A stretch of 64,000 nt of DNA from the NCBI RefSeq assembly GCF_036492835.1, contig NZ_AP025321.1, positions 43,154 to 107,153 of the forward strand. Direction: 5' to 3'. Positions 44,821 through 53,850 of this stretch are shown in pieces. Numbering within the stretch: position 1 is the first letter of the stretch; every line of letters starts with the position of its first letter. The stretch comes from Fulvitalea axinellae. GTDB lineage: Bacteria > Bacteroidota > Bacteroidia > Cytophagales > Cyclobacteriaceae. The notes beneath the pieces are model-generated. The model was given only the letters and a program-made list of their open reading frames with translations. It did no database searches and had not been told where the DNA came from. The position numbers and the translations under genes were made by a program.

Positions 44821-47800
44821 TCTTTGCAGAACCTTTTTTCCACATTGACATATTTCTTTTATATCCATTGTATTTCTTTCCATTAACTTCAAATGTTGTT
44901 TTGATCATGTATTTTTCTAGGAACAGTAAATAGTTCTGGTACTGCCCAGCTTCATCGTCATTTGTATACCATTCATGTGACGCTTTAATTGTCTCACCTG
45001 GGTAGTTCTTCTCCATAAATCTAGAAACTGCATCCACCTTTTTGTGGATAGCATAACTAAATATATTTGCCATATCAATACCAAATGACCTATTTTTAAA
45101 TTGACCTGATATTTCATCTTGAGCATAACTGACTGCTCTATGACTCATTTTTACGAGGAGTTCGTCAGCCCAAATTGTTGCAAAGTCTCCCCATACAGCA
45201 TTTTCTCCTCTAGCATTTACAAGATCATACCCTTGGTCATGAACATACCCAACATTATCAAGATCATTCACTGGTTGTAATTCATATAAGGGTCTACTAT
45301 TTTGCCCCATTCCTGACCATGTAGCAAGAGGATTATTTCCTCCAGCCCATATTCCATGACCTTTTAATGAACTTTGTTTTACCATTTCACTTTTACTAAC
45401 TCCCCCGAGTGAATTGTAATAAATATATTCTACACCAGGCCCTTTCTCTCCGTATTTTTCTCGACCTTCCGTTAAATCAGTAATATGTGAAAGTTGAAGT
45501 GTTGGTTTACCTTTTGAATTGTTTTTTATATGAATATGGAGTTGATAATATTCTAGACCTTCTAATTCGATTCCATCAATCACCCTATTCTCACTAAAAG
45601 CATAAGGCGAATTCCAAGGATAGCTGGCCACCAACGGATCCACCGCAAAAAACCTCCCGATCACCGGATCGTGCATCCGGTATTTGTAGTTGACAAAGCC
45701 CGTTTCGCCATCGGATTCCTGGCCTTGGAACCCATACCGGTAACCTTCATCGCTAAACGTCCGACCGCCTTTCATATTAAGCCCAAAGGGATAATAGTCC
45801 GAGGCGGAAAGAAGCTTGGGCTTGCCGTCTTTGTATTCGTCACTGATAACGGACAATACGTTGCCCAAGTGGTTGGAAAGCTGATAACGGCGGTAGCTTT
45901 TGGCTTCGGTATCCTCGTCGGGCAGTGTCTCGCCTTCGTTAAGGCGGAGCTGTCCCAAGCGTGAAGATCCGTAAATATTCCATTCTTTCACGGCCCCGTT
46001 CTCATAAATCGCCATCTGGTTGCCCGTGGCGTCCACCGTATAGTGGCTCACGGTGGCCTCGCTCCCGTTCGGTCTATTTATTTTGGCTACCCGGTTACCC
46101 GAGGCGTCGTACAGGAATTCGGTCTTTGATCCATTCTCTTTCAGAACGGAAGCCACTTTCCCCGAAGGGGTCCAGCTTATGCGTTCTATGCCGTTTCGGC
46201 TATCCTTTACCAGGTTGCCTATCAGGTCGTATTCGTATATGTCCTTGCCAGGGCTTCCGGGCTGCTGGTCTTCGGATTTCTGTTCGTCAAATCCGGGAGC
46301 GTTATCCCCCTTGCGGGCCACCAGGCTCAGGTTGGCGCCGGACCGGACCTCAAATCCCGGCTTAAGCAGGATTTCGCCGGCGGTAAGGCTTACGTTTTGC
46401 CCGCTGAGCAACGTGATGCCGGAAATCTCTATACGGGATCCGGGTTTCTCCAGGTTTTCGGGCAGTATGTCGCCCTGTTTGTATACCAGCAGTTCGGCGG
46501 GGCTTTCCTGCCCGAAGCCGGCGCCCCCGGCGCCCACGAACGTGCCTCCCGTTTCGGACACGAAGCCAGGGTCAAGCACCAGTTCCCTGGCCTTGACATC
46601 CACGTTGCGTTCGGAGCCTAGAGTCAGGTTACGTATCGTTACGCGATGGTAAGGTTTGTACAGCCTGTCGGGCACGTGGTCGTCACCCTCGTAAATTTCC
46701 CTATTGTCATTATCGTCATGACTGCCTGATGTAGGTCTCCTCTCCAAATCCAGAAGCCTATTGGCAAGCTTGGGCATATTGTCGGTTTCCCCGTAATTGT
46801 AAGAGAAATCATCAACCAAAAGGCCTACGGGGTCGAATCTCCGGAGCCTGTCCAGGTTTCCGTTTTTGTCATACTTGTACAGGGTGCGGAACTTGTTGCC
46901 CAACTGCCCGTCGGAAGCGGTCTTGGATTCCCTTATGCGGTTCAGCTGGTCATACCGGTACAGGTTCCTGTTAAGTCCTTTCTCTCCCAAGTGGGGCAAG
47001 GCGGTGGTCATCCAGGCTATATTGCCGTTGAAGAGCTCCTGTCCGGGCTTTCTCTCCAAATCTTCCTCGCTTTGGCCTTTGTAGGTCCACATTTCGGTGT
47101 CCAGGCCTCCGTTCCATTGCCCTCCGGCTTTGATCGGGCGGTAGTCGCCGTCGTAGTAACCGAGCATAAAGGCCATGGCCTTGTCTTGAGCTGGGGCGTT
47201 TCCGTCTTGGGGCGTATTCACCGCTTTAATCCAGCCCTGCAGGGTATAGTAATACTCCTGTCGCTGCAGGTCTTTTTCGGCGTCGTCCCCTTCCAGGATC
47301 ACCCGCGCCAACGGACCGTGGGGATAGTACTCGTAAGAGGCCTCGTGATACCAGCCCAAATCGGTGTTTTGGGTACCGGTGTTCGAGGTAGAGGTATAGA
47401 CTTCCACTATGCGGTTGTCGGCGTCGTACTCGTATCGGTGGGTAAACGCGTCGGGCCTTCCGAATTGGTAATACACCCGGTTTACGTTGCCGGATATCAG
47501 GTCGTATTCGTAGTCCAGGCGTTTGGCGTCGTCCATACCCGGAATTTTCTTCAGCAGGCTCTTTACGTTGCCGTGGATATCGTAGCTGTAGAACGTGGCG
47601 GCCCTTATGGCTTCTTTGTCGTCGTCGGCGATACCGGATAACTTGCCGTTAAAATGCTCCACCCAAGACACCCTGTTGCGCAACTGCTGTTGCTTGAAAG
47701 GTGACGGCGCGTCCTGTCCTTCCGGAACGGGCTGGGCGTTGTGGTCGCCTATTACGGTACCGTCTCCGGAATCCGCCGGATCGTTATAATGGGTTTTGGT

Positions 47801-50800
47801 GACATACCACAGCTCCATTCCGTTTTCTGAGGCCGGGAAGTCCGGCTTGTCCAGGAAATTCTTGCGGAACTGGCCGTAATTGCTCTGCGTCAGCTCGAAA
47901 GACCCGTTCGTGTAGGAGGCGTAATTCGCTTCCCCGCTTTCGATCACCCTGCCCAGGGCGTCATATTTGGTATAGGAGAATTTGCTGTCATTCCTCTGCT
48001 GGGCGTTTTGCGATATGCGCATCCGGCCTTGGCTATCGTAGCGGAAGAAGGTTTCCCCGGCGTCCGGCGTCCGTTGCCAAACCAGCTGGTTTAGGCTGTT
48101 GTATTTATAGTCGGTGGTCAACCTGCCGGCCCTAGGATTGCCGTCGCTTACTTCGGCGCCGTGGTCGGGCACGTCTTTTTGTCCGCCGGTACCGGAGTTG
48201 ACCGTGGAGAAGCCCTCCGGAGGCACGGTACGGGTCAGGTTACCGGCCTGGTCGTAGTAATACAGCGTCCTGTGGTATTCCTGGTCGGTGTATTTGAAGG
48301 TCACCGACCGGTCTACCCAGCCCAGCAGTTCCAGGCGGTTGTTTTCCAGCCATTCGGCCAAGAGCTTGTCCGCTACCTCTTTTTTCTTTTTCTCAAATTC
48401 GTCATCGATATCCTTGTTTATGTTATCGATACAACGGGCCCTGATATGGTCGGCGATGTCACCGCCAGTAGGTCCCAGCCTTTTGAGTCCAGCATATCTC
48501 AAACAAATATTTTTGTCGAGAACAGGAGGGTTTACCGGCTCAGGATCCACGGATATATTGAAAGGTTCTGTCTCCAAAACCAAATCGGGGGCATCCTTAT
48601 GCCGGATAAACAACCTGTATTGCCCCGCGTCCGAAGCTTTGGCGCTTGGTATTGAGAATTCCTTTTCTGTGGATACCCTAATAGGTCTTCCGTTAACGAT
48701 TTTTACCCATTCGTACTCGCATCCCTCAAAATCCCCATCGACATCAGTGCTGAATTTGATTTCCTGGTTCGTCCCTACCTTACTATTGGGTTTCCCCAAC
48801 TTGAGAGTTCTTTGGGGAGAATAGGTGATTTTATATAAATCCCCGTATTGCCTCAGAAGCGGGACAATATGTTTGAAGGTAAGCATATTGTGTTCTATAC
48901 TGAGACCACAATTGCTGAATAAGGGATCAGTGTTTTCCGTATCCAGAAAATCATCCGGAAAGGGATATGCCAAATTATTGTGGGACAGATTCAGACATTG
49001 TACCCTGGGTAAGTTCAGCCCGTGAGGGATCACAATATGTCCTTCATTCTCACCAATAAGATTTTGTAGGTTAAGGTTGATATCGGAATCGTCACTAAGA
49101 TCGATACCTCCCGTATCTTGGCCCAACAGCGAAAGCCAATGTTTCACCCTTTCGTCCAATGATCCCGATGCGGGAGTTCCGTACCCTCCAGCGGCCGGAT
49201 ATGTTTCCGCAGTAATGGAATAGGCGCCGGTGTTTCCGGGATCAAAACCGGAATCGGGATCTCCGGGTTCCCGTTCGTCGTCATCGAGAATATCGCCCAG
49301 CGTAAGGGTACAGTTTTCCTTCCAAGGGTTCTCCTGCCCGACTTTTCCAGGTACCGAGGCGATCACGTCCGCCCCTATACAGGATTCCAGTTTGCCGAGT
49401 TCCGTAACGAATATGTCGTACAACGGCCCGGATCCCTGGTCCATCTGCTCATTGATTTCCGTGGAGAAGATGCGTCCCCCGTGTATCCTCGCTTCGGGGC
49501 TGTCGGTAAGCTGCGCGGTCAGGTAGTCTACAAGTTTGTCTTCTATGGCAGTGTCCACTTCCTTCCGAAGCGCTTTGCATTGCTCCGTTTCCGTCTCGTC
49601 GCCGGTAAGGATACTCCCGTTGTCAATGGTAACGTTGATATGGGCCATCATTATCCGGACCCTGTTTCTGATCTCAAGCGCCGAAGGCATGGGGAACACA
49701 AGCGTTCCGTTTTCCCCGGGCTCCACGATCCCCGCTTCCACCGCATTTTGGTTCTGCTTATTGACTTCGTCGACGAGATCCTCCCTATTGCCGGGGTTTC
49801 TTCCGAATCTGGCGTCCAGCGCTTCGCAACCTGAGGGAGCTTTTGCCTTAAGGCGTTCGTTTTTCTTTTCCCTGTAAGAGGATTTGAATATGTTCAGGGC
49901 CGTCATATCCGCCTGCAGCCTGTACTCTTTCTCCGAAAGCTTGTTTTTTTTGCGCATCAAGGTAAGGGGAGCGAACAACGGGTTGGCGTATAGCCCGTTA
50001 TATTGGCGCAATACCCTCTTGTTTTGCTCGGGGTCCAGAATAATGTCCGCCTTTTCGACCATCCCCGCCCCTTTGTTCCAAACCAAAGGCAGGCCGCTGT
50101 CATCAAACCCGGACACTTGGTCTACCGTAATGACGTCTATTCCGGAAGGGGGCGTATTGTTCCAAAAGGGATCATGGCCCGCAATCTGGGCGAAGGTCGG
50201 CTGATTCGACAGGTCAAGGGCAACCCCCAGCTCCTGTCTGGTGGAAGCCATATTGAGAATATTGTCGAATATTTCGCTTCTGACCCACTTCATGACGAAA
50301 TCCAGTTCGCAGAACCTGTCATGCGTGTTGATCAACCCCAAGCTTTGCTCCACCAACTCGGATGGGAAACCTTGTTCCAACGCGTCGTTTTTCGCCAACT
50401 CGAGAACCTGTGACATGTCGATATCCGGTATTCCCGAAAGGGAAGGCAAAGGAGCTCCCTGGGCTTCCGGAAAGAACGTGGAATTAAACTCCAGCAGAAT
50501 GGTCTCCGCCCTTTCGGCCATGGTGTTATACACTTCCCTCTCCTGGGGCGTTTTGTCGAGAAGCCCCAACAATTGCTGTTCCCGTATAAGCATCCATATT
50601 GACGAAAGCCTGTCGGCTACCCCTTCCCGGGCCTGCCGGTTGACAAAGTCCCGGTAGGCGGCCTTGTCCGCCTCCGGGCTGTCGGAGTCCATGCCCGAAT
50701 ATATCTCAACGTCACAATAATTTTCGGCGTCCTGCTTTTTCTCGTCCCTTATCTGTTGGAGTTCCAGAATTTCCGCGTTCCCCTCGATAAGTTTGTTTTT

Positions 50801-52990
50801 GAGCGTTTCGTAGTCCAAATCCGATTGGGTGACGGACTTGACAAAAGTGTATTGGCCCGGCTCCGAAAGTTTGAATTTCAGCTTAAAAGTTTTTGTCTGG
50901 AACGGAACAGGGGTTTGGTCCACGCCTTTTTGGCAAATGTCATACCGGATCGAGAAAACGGAATTGTCCGTTTTGGCGTCAAACAATTGGGACTGCGGAG
51001 ACAGGGGGATCTTTTCGTTCTTTTCGTTGAGCAAGAAAATTTCCACGTCAAAGAACAGGTCCGTCCCCCGGAACATGTTCGCGTTTTCCTGAAACTGCTC
51101 TTCGGGGGCGATGCTGACCCAAAACTCGTAATCCACTGACCCCGCCAAAAGGTGGGCAAAGGTCTTCCTGTCCTCCAGCTTGCCTTCTGTCAGGTCGGCG
51201 CTGAGTCTAAGCTCCGAGTGGATAGTGTTCCGGAACCCGTAACCTAAAGGGCTCACTCCGGCCGGGGTGTCCCCTATCAGGGCCGTGGCTATGGTCCTGC
51301 CCTGATTGTCCGTATAACTGACGGATCCCTGGCCGTTGGGATCTATCGAGGCTGTTTTTGAATAGTGACCGGAATATTCCCCCGTCTGTTTTCCGAAGAG
51401 TCTGTAAAGTTCTCCCGCGTCGGCCTCCAGATAATAGTTCCGGCTGTCATGCCCCTGCCTTATACCGAAAGTTTTACCCGGCCCGGCGCTTCTTTTCACC
51501 CTTCCCGTGGCGTCGTTCGCAAACCGGGTCAGCGAGTATACGTAACCTTCCGATTCGGGAATGCCGGGATATAAGTCCTTGATATTCTGCCCGCCTTCGG
51601 TAAGGGAGTTTTGGGCGGAAAAATAATGGGCCGCTCCCTTGTTTCGCGAATCCATGGGACCCACTTTCCCGTCATGGTCATATTTCGCCTTTCCGTCTCC
51701 TTCCGCCCAAACATTGAAATTATGCTTGTAGGCGATGTTTTTTTCATCGGACGGGGCGGGCATGACATTCAGTACGGGGCGTCCCTCAAAGTCATAAAAA
51801 GTTTCGGCGACGACAGCCCTGTCGCGTTCGCTTTTCAATTCCGTGACGGCTTGCCTTTGGCGCATGGTCCCGTCAAAATAATTGGCGACACTCTTCTGCT
51901 TGTTGCCTTCGGCAAAACCGGTCGTCCGTTGCCATATCAGGTCAGACAAACCGCTCCAGGGGCTTTGGGGATTCATGGTCCCGTATCCCCCGGCAGGGCC
52001 GTATGTCCACACTGAAGATTCCGGATCCCCTTTCCCCGGTTCCGGCGACCAAAGGACAGACTTTTGGTTGCCAAGGTCGACCAGCGCGACAGGCTTCGCC
52101 CGTACCCATATTTTACCGTCGGGGTACAGGCCCGGAATAGGATAGCCCGACAAGAAATCCTCAACCCTTATGCGGGTGCCTTTCTTCAGGGAAAACGCTT
52201 CTTGCGCCGTAGTGATACCCTGGATGTTGTCGACATCGTTTTTGTTGATAAACACCCATTCAACGTCTATTTTTTTGGTGGCCATCGATTCGCCGTTCCA
52301 AGTCAGGTAGTCCCAATCGCCTTGAAAGTTAATGACTACCTTTCCTTGGTTTTCCCCAACGTTTAGCGACGCGTTTTTTCCCGATTCGATCCCCAGGCCA
52401 CCCGTGGCGCTAGACGCTTTCGCGTTGCTCCGGGTAGCGACCGCCAAAGCGTCGGTTTTCCCCAGCAACTCTTGCCTGATGGTCAAATCATCTTTTCCAT
52501 GACCGCCTACGGCTCCGCCGAGATTCTCCAGTTTCAGGACAAAATGATCCGAACAACTGACAGGGGTCGTGAATAGCGCTATGGTATTGTATTCCCCTTT
52601 ATGGAGAGTCAGATACAGTGTTCGGTCAAACAGCACCTCACCGTCAGGGTTGCTGACGGTAACTTTATAATTGTCCGTACGGGAACCCTCCTCAGGTTCA
52701 AAACTTGCCACATTTTCGTGAGCCAAAGAGAATAACATGAGCCGGCCTTGGCTTCCGTCACACCAATAGGGCGGGAACAGGCTGGTCTCCAACCCCGAAA
52801 GGCTTATATTCTCCGCAGAGAAAGAACGGCTTTTGAGAACTTCGTATCCGGGAGGGATTCCCGGTCCGATTGAGACGGGGTCGAGTGTGGATGTTTTTGG
52901 TTGTTCTTGAGCCACCAGACTGTGGGAAAGGGACAAAGCAACCCAAAAGAACAGTACCCATATCCGTATAAACGTTCTAGAAGTAGGCAT
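44771..52990 (-). CDS. Sec-exported Rhs protein with C-terminal phospholipase A2-like domain
   Basis: A 2739-aa protein. The signal peptide is MPTSRTFIRIWVLFFWVALS...LVAQ. Residues of about 350-600 form the Bacteroidota Rhs N-terminal region (DUF6443-like). Near residues 1310-1380 is a short LRR-like part with LNLSHNNL and LTFKHIVPLLRQYG, then an Ig-like domain (to about 1485). YD repeats run from TLYYYDQAGNL (about 1574) to about 2400. The Rhs core (DPVIGRFFAVDPL ... NRVIDGIELEG) ends at about 2477. The 262-residue tip contains GGNNPL (2550-2555), PVNDLDNVGYVHDQGYD with H2584 and D2585, and WAD with D2609. This matches the calcium loop, the catalytic HD helix and the later Asp of parvovirus-type phospholipase A2. 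Base composition falls sharply at the tip. Most likely an exported antibacterial or anti-eukaryotic lipase; delivery is unknown. Confidence 0.92.
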   Translation of the reverse strand: MPTSRTFIRIWVLFFWVALSLSHSLVAQEQPKTSTLDPVSIGPGIPPGYEVLKSRSFSAENISLSGLETSLFPPYWCDGSQGRLMLFSLAHENVASFEPEEGSRTDNYKVTVSNPDGEVLFDRTLYLTLHKGEYNTIALFTTPVSCSDHFVLKLENLGGAVGGHGKDDLTIRQELLGKTDALAVATRSNAKASSATGGLGIESGKNASLNVGENQGKVVINFQGDWDYLTWNGESMATKKIDVEWVFINKNDVDNIQGITTAQEAFSLKKGTRIRVEDFLSGYPIPGLYPDGKIWVRAKPVALVDLGNQKSVLWSPEPGKGDPESSVWTYGPAGGYGTMNPQSPWSGLSDLIWQRTTGFAEGNKQKSVANYFDGTMRQRQAVTELKSERDRAVVAETFYDFEGRPVLNVMPAPSDEKNIAYKHNFNVWAEGDGKAKYDHDGKVGPMDSRNKGAAHYFSAQNSLTEGGQNIKDLYPGIPESEGYVYSLTRFANDATGRVKRSAGPGKTFGIRQGHDSRNYYLEADAGELYRLFGKQTGEYSGHYSKTASIDPNGQGSVSYTDNQGRTIATALIGDTPAGVSPLGYGFRNTIHSELRLSADLTEGKLEDRKTFAHLLAGSVDYEFWVSIAPEEQFQENANMFRGTDLFFDVEIFLLNEKNEKIPLSPQSQLFDAKTDNSVFSIRYDICQKGVDQTPVPFQTKTFKLKFKLSEPGQYTFVKSVTQSDLDYETLKNKLIEGNAEILELQQIRDEKKQDAENYCDVEIYSGMDSDSPEADKAAYRDFVNRQAREGVADRLSSIWMLIREQQLLGLLDKTPQEREVYNTMAERAETILLEFNSTFFPEAQGAPLPSLSGIPDIDMSQVLELAKNDALEQGFPSELVEQSLGLINTHDRFCELDFVMKWVRSEIFDNILNMASTRQELGVALDLSNQPTFAQIAGHDPFWNNTPPSGIDVITVDQVSGFDDSGLPLVWNKGAGMVEKADIILDPEQNKRVLRQYNGLYANPLFAPLTLMRKKNKLSEKEYRLQADMTALNIFKSSYREKKNERLKAKAPSGCEALDARFGRNPGNREDLVDEVNKQNQNAVEAGIVEPGENGTLVFPMPSALEIRNRVRIMMAHINVTIDNGSILTGDETETEQCKALRKEVDTAIEDKLVDYLTAQLTDSPEARIHGGRIFSTEINEQMDQGSGPLYDIFVTELGKLESCIGADVIASVPGKVGQENPWKENCTLTLGDILDDDEREPGDPDSGFDPGNTGAYSITAETYPAAGGYGTPASGSLDERVKHWLSLLGQDTGGIDLSDDSDINLNLQNLIGENEGHIVIPHGLNLPRVQCLNLSHNNLAYPFPDDFLDTENTDPLFSNCGLSIEHNMLTFKHIVPLLRQYGDLYKITYSPQRTLKLGKPNSKVGTNQEIKFSTDVDGDFEGCEYEWVKIVNGRPIRVSTEKEFSIPSAKASDAGQYRLFIRHKDAPDLVLETEPFNISVDPEPVNPPVLDKNICLRYAGLKRLGPTGGDIADHIRARCIDNINKDIDDEFEKKKKEVADKLLAEWLENNRLELLGWVDRSVTFKYTDQEYHRTLYYYDQAGNLTRTVPPEGFSTVNSGTGGQKDVPDHGAEVSDGNPRAGRLTTDYKYNSLNQLVWQRTPDAGETFFRYDSQGRMRISQNAQQRNDSKFSYTKYDALGRVIESGEANYASYTNGSFELTQSNYGQFRKNFLDKPDFPASENGMELWYVTKTHYNDPADSGDGTVIGDHNAQPVPEGQDAPSPFKQQQLRNRVSWVEHFNGKLSGIADDDKEAIRAATFYSYDIHGNVKSLLKKIPGMDDAKRLDYEYDLISGNVNRVYYQFGRPDAFTHRYEYDADNRIVEVYTSTSNTGTQNTDLGWYHEASYEYYPHGPLARVILEGDDAEKDLQRQEYYYTLQGWIKAVNTPQDGNAPAQDKAMAFMLGYYDGDYRPIKAGGQWNGGLDTEMWTYKGQSEEDLERKPGQELFNGNIAWMTTALPHLGEKGLNRNLYRYDQLNRIRESKTASDGQLGNKFRTLYKYDKNGNLDRLRRFDPVGLLVDDFSYNYGETDNMPKLANRLLDLERRPTSGSHDDNDNREIYEGDDHVPDRLYKPYHRVTIRNLTLGSERNVDVKARELVLDPGFVSETGGTFVGAGGAGFGQESPAELLVYKQGDILPENLEKPGSRIEISGITLLSGQNVSLTAGEILLKPGFEVRSGANLSLVARKGDNAPGFDEQKSEDQQPGSPGKDIYEYDLIGNLVKDSRNGIERISWTPSGKVASVLKENGSKTEFLYDASGNRVAKINRPNGSEATVSHYTVDATGNQMAIYENGAVKEWNIYGSSRLGQLRLNEGETLPDEDTEAKSYRRYQLSNHLGNVLSVISDEYKDGKPKLLSASDYYPFGLNMKGGRTFSDEGYRYGFQGQESDGETGFVNYKYRMHDPVIGRFFAVDPLVASYPWNSPYAFSENRVIDGIELEGLEYYQLHIHIKNNSKGKPTLQLSHITDLTEGREKYGEKGPGVEYIYYNSLGGVSKSEMVKQSSLKGHGIWAGGNNPLATWSGMGQNSRPLYELQPVNDLDNVGYVHDQGYDLVNARGENAVWGDFATIWADELLVKMSHRAVSYAQDEISGQFKNRSFGIDMANIFSYAIHKKVDAVSRFMEKNYPGETIKASHEWYTNDDEAGQYQNYLLFLEKYMIKTTFEVNGKKYNGYKRNMSMWKKGSAKNEDGTTYTTYQPKPPR

Positions 52991-53060
52991 ATCAATTATA
53001 AAAAGTCTGTCGTCAACGTTGAAATAGATTCATTCTGTTTCGAGGATATCGTTCCTCCGG

Positions 53061-53783
53061 TTATTTTCTTTCTCTCAAAAGTTTGCCGGCCTTTGCTTTC
53101 ATCTCTTCATTAAGCGAGATAGTATATCCTTTAAATCTTGGAGCGGGAAGCAAACCTTCCTTTTGGTCCGGAGCAACGAACCTGCGCTCCGAAAAAAGAT
53201 CTTCGGAAAAATTCGGGGTGTCGTCCCATTTGATGATTTCCGTCCGGTAACGTACGATTTCACCTTCGGGCGGTATACTTACGTCCATATCGACCGACAG
53301 CAAGCCGTCCTTTTTTGTCGTTGAGATCCGGATACGTTCACCCTTTTTATTCTTTCTCTCGAATTCATATACCGACCTATCCGAAAGTTCCCGGTACTTG
53401 GTAAACTTGTAGTCAGCCTTCAAAACACTGTCGGAGATAAACGCTCTACGCCGGTTTATCTTCCGCAAATCATCCGGACGAACCATTGTCAGAGCGATTA
53501 TTTCGCTATCCGTAAAAGCCGAGGCCATGAATTTGTCATTAATCAATGTTTCCGAATCCTCGGTTTTGACAAAGAGTCTATTTTTATCTTTCCAGATCGA
53601 TATTTTTTGCTCTTGCCTTTTTTCTCCCGAGTTAAGGTTAAGTTCCGAGGAGGATATAGTCGCACTAAATCGCTCGATTTGAGCGTACTCCGCCAGAATA
53701 TTTATGACCCTATCCCGGGGCTCTTGAGCTTTTGAACGGACAGAGGCAGAAAGCAGAACTAAAAGTAATATCAGCGTTCTCAT
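53061..53783 (-). CDS. secreted LolA-like protein, Rhs-operon associated (right copy)
   Basis: A 240-aa protein with a Sec signal (MRTLILLLVLLSASVRSKAQ). The mature part alternates strands with short helices (FSATISSSELNLNSGEKR, ISIWKDKNRLFVKTEDSET, RYRTEIIKWDDTP). This order resembles LolA or other lipid-binding half-barrels, but sequence support is weak. It lies 67 bp after the 947-aa protein and 70 bp before the Rhs gene, exactly where the left operon has 7173-7919. The two are only distantly similar, which fits co-divergence with their own Rhs partner. A periplasmic escort function is inferred. Confidence 0.85.
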   Translation of the reverse strand: MRTLILLLVLLSASVRSKAQEPRDRVINILAEYAQIERFSATISSSELNLNSGEKRQEQKISIWKDKNRLFVKTEDSETLINDKFMASAFTDSEIIALTMVRPDDLRKINRRRAFISDSVLKADYKFTKYRELSDRSVYEFERKNKKGERIRISTTKKDGLLSVDMDVSIPPEGEIVRYRTEIIKWDDTPNFSEDLFSERRFVAPDQKEGLLPAPRFKGYTISLNEEMKAKAGKLLRERK

Positions 53784-53850
53784 ATTGATTTCGCATATTT
53801 AAACCGTACAGGCATATTCCCGACTTTAGTGTTTCGGAGTAAAAAACCTC

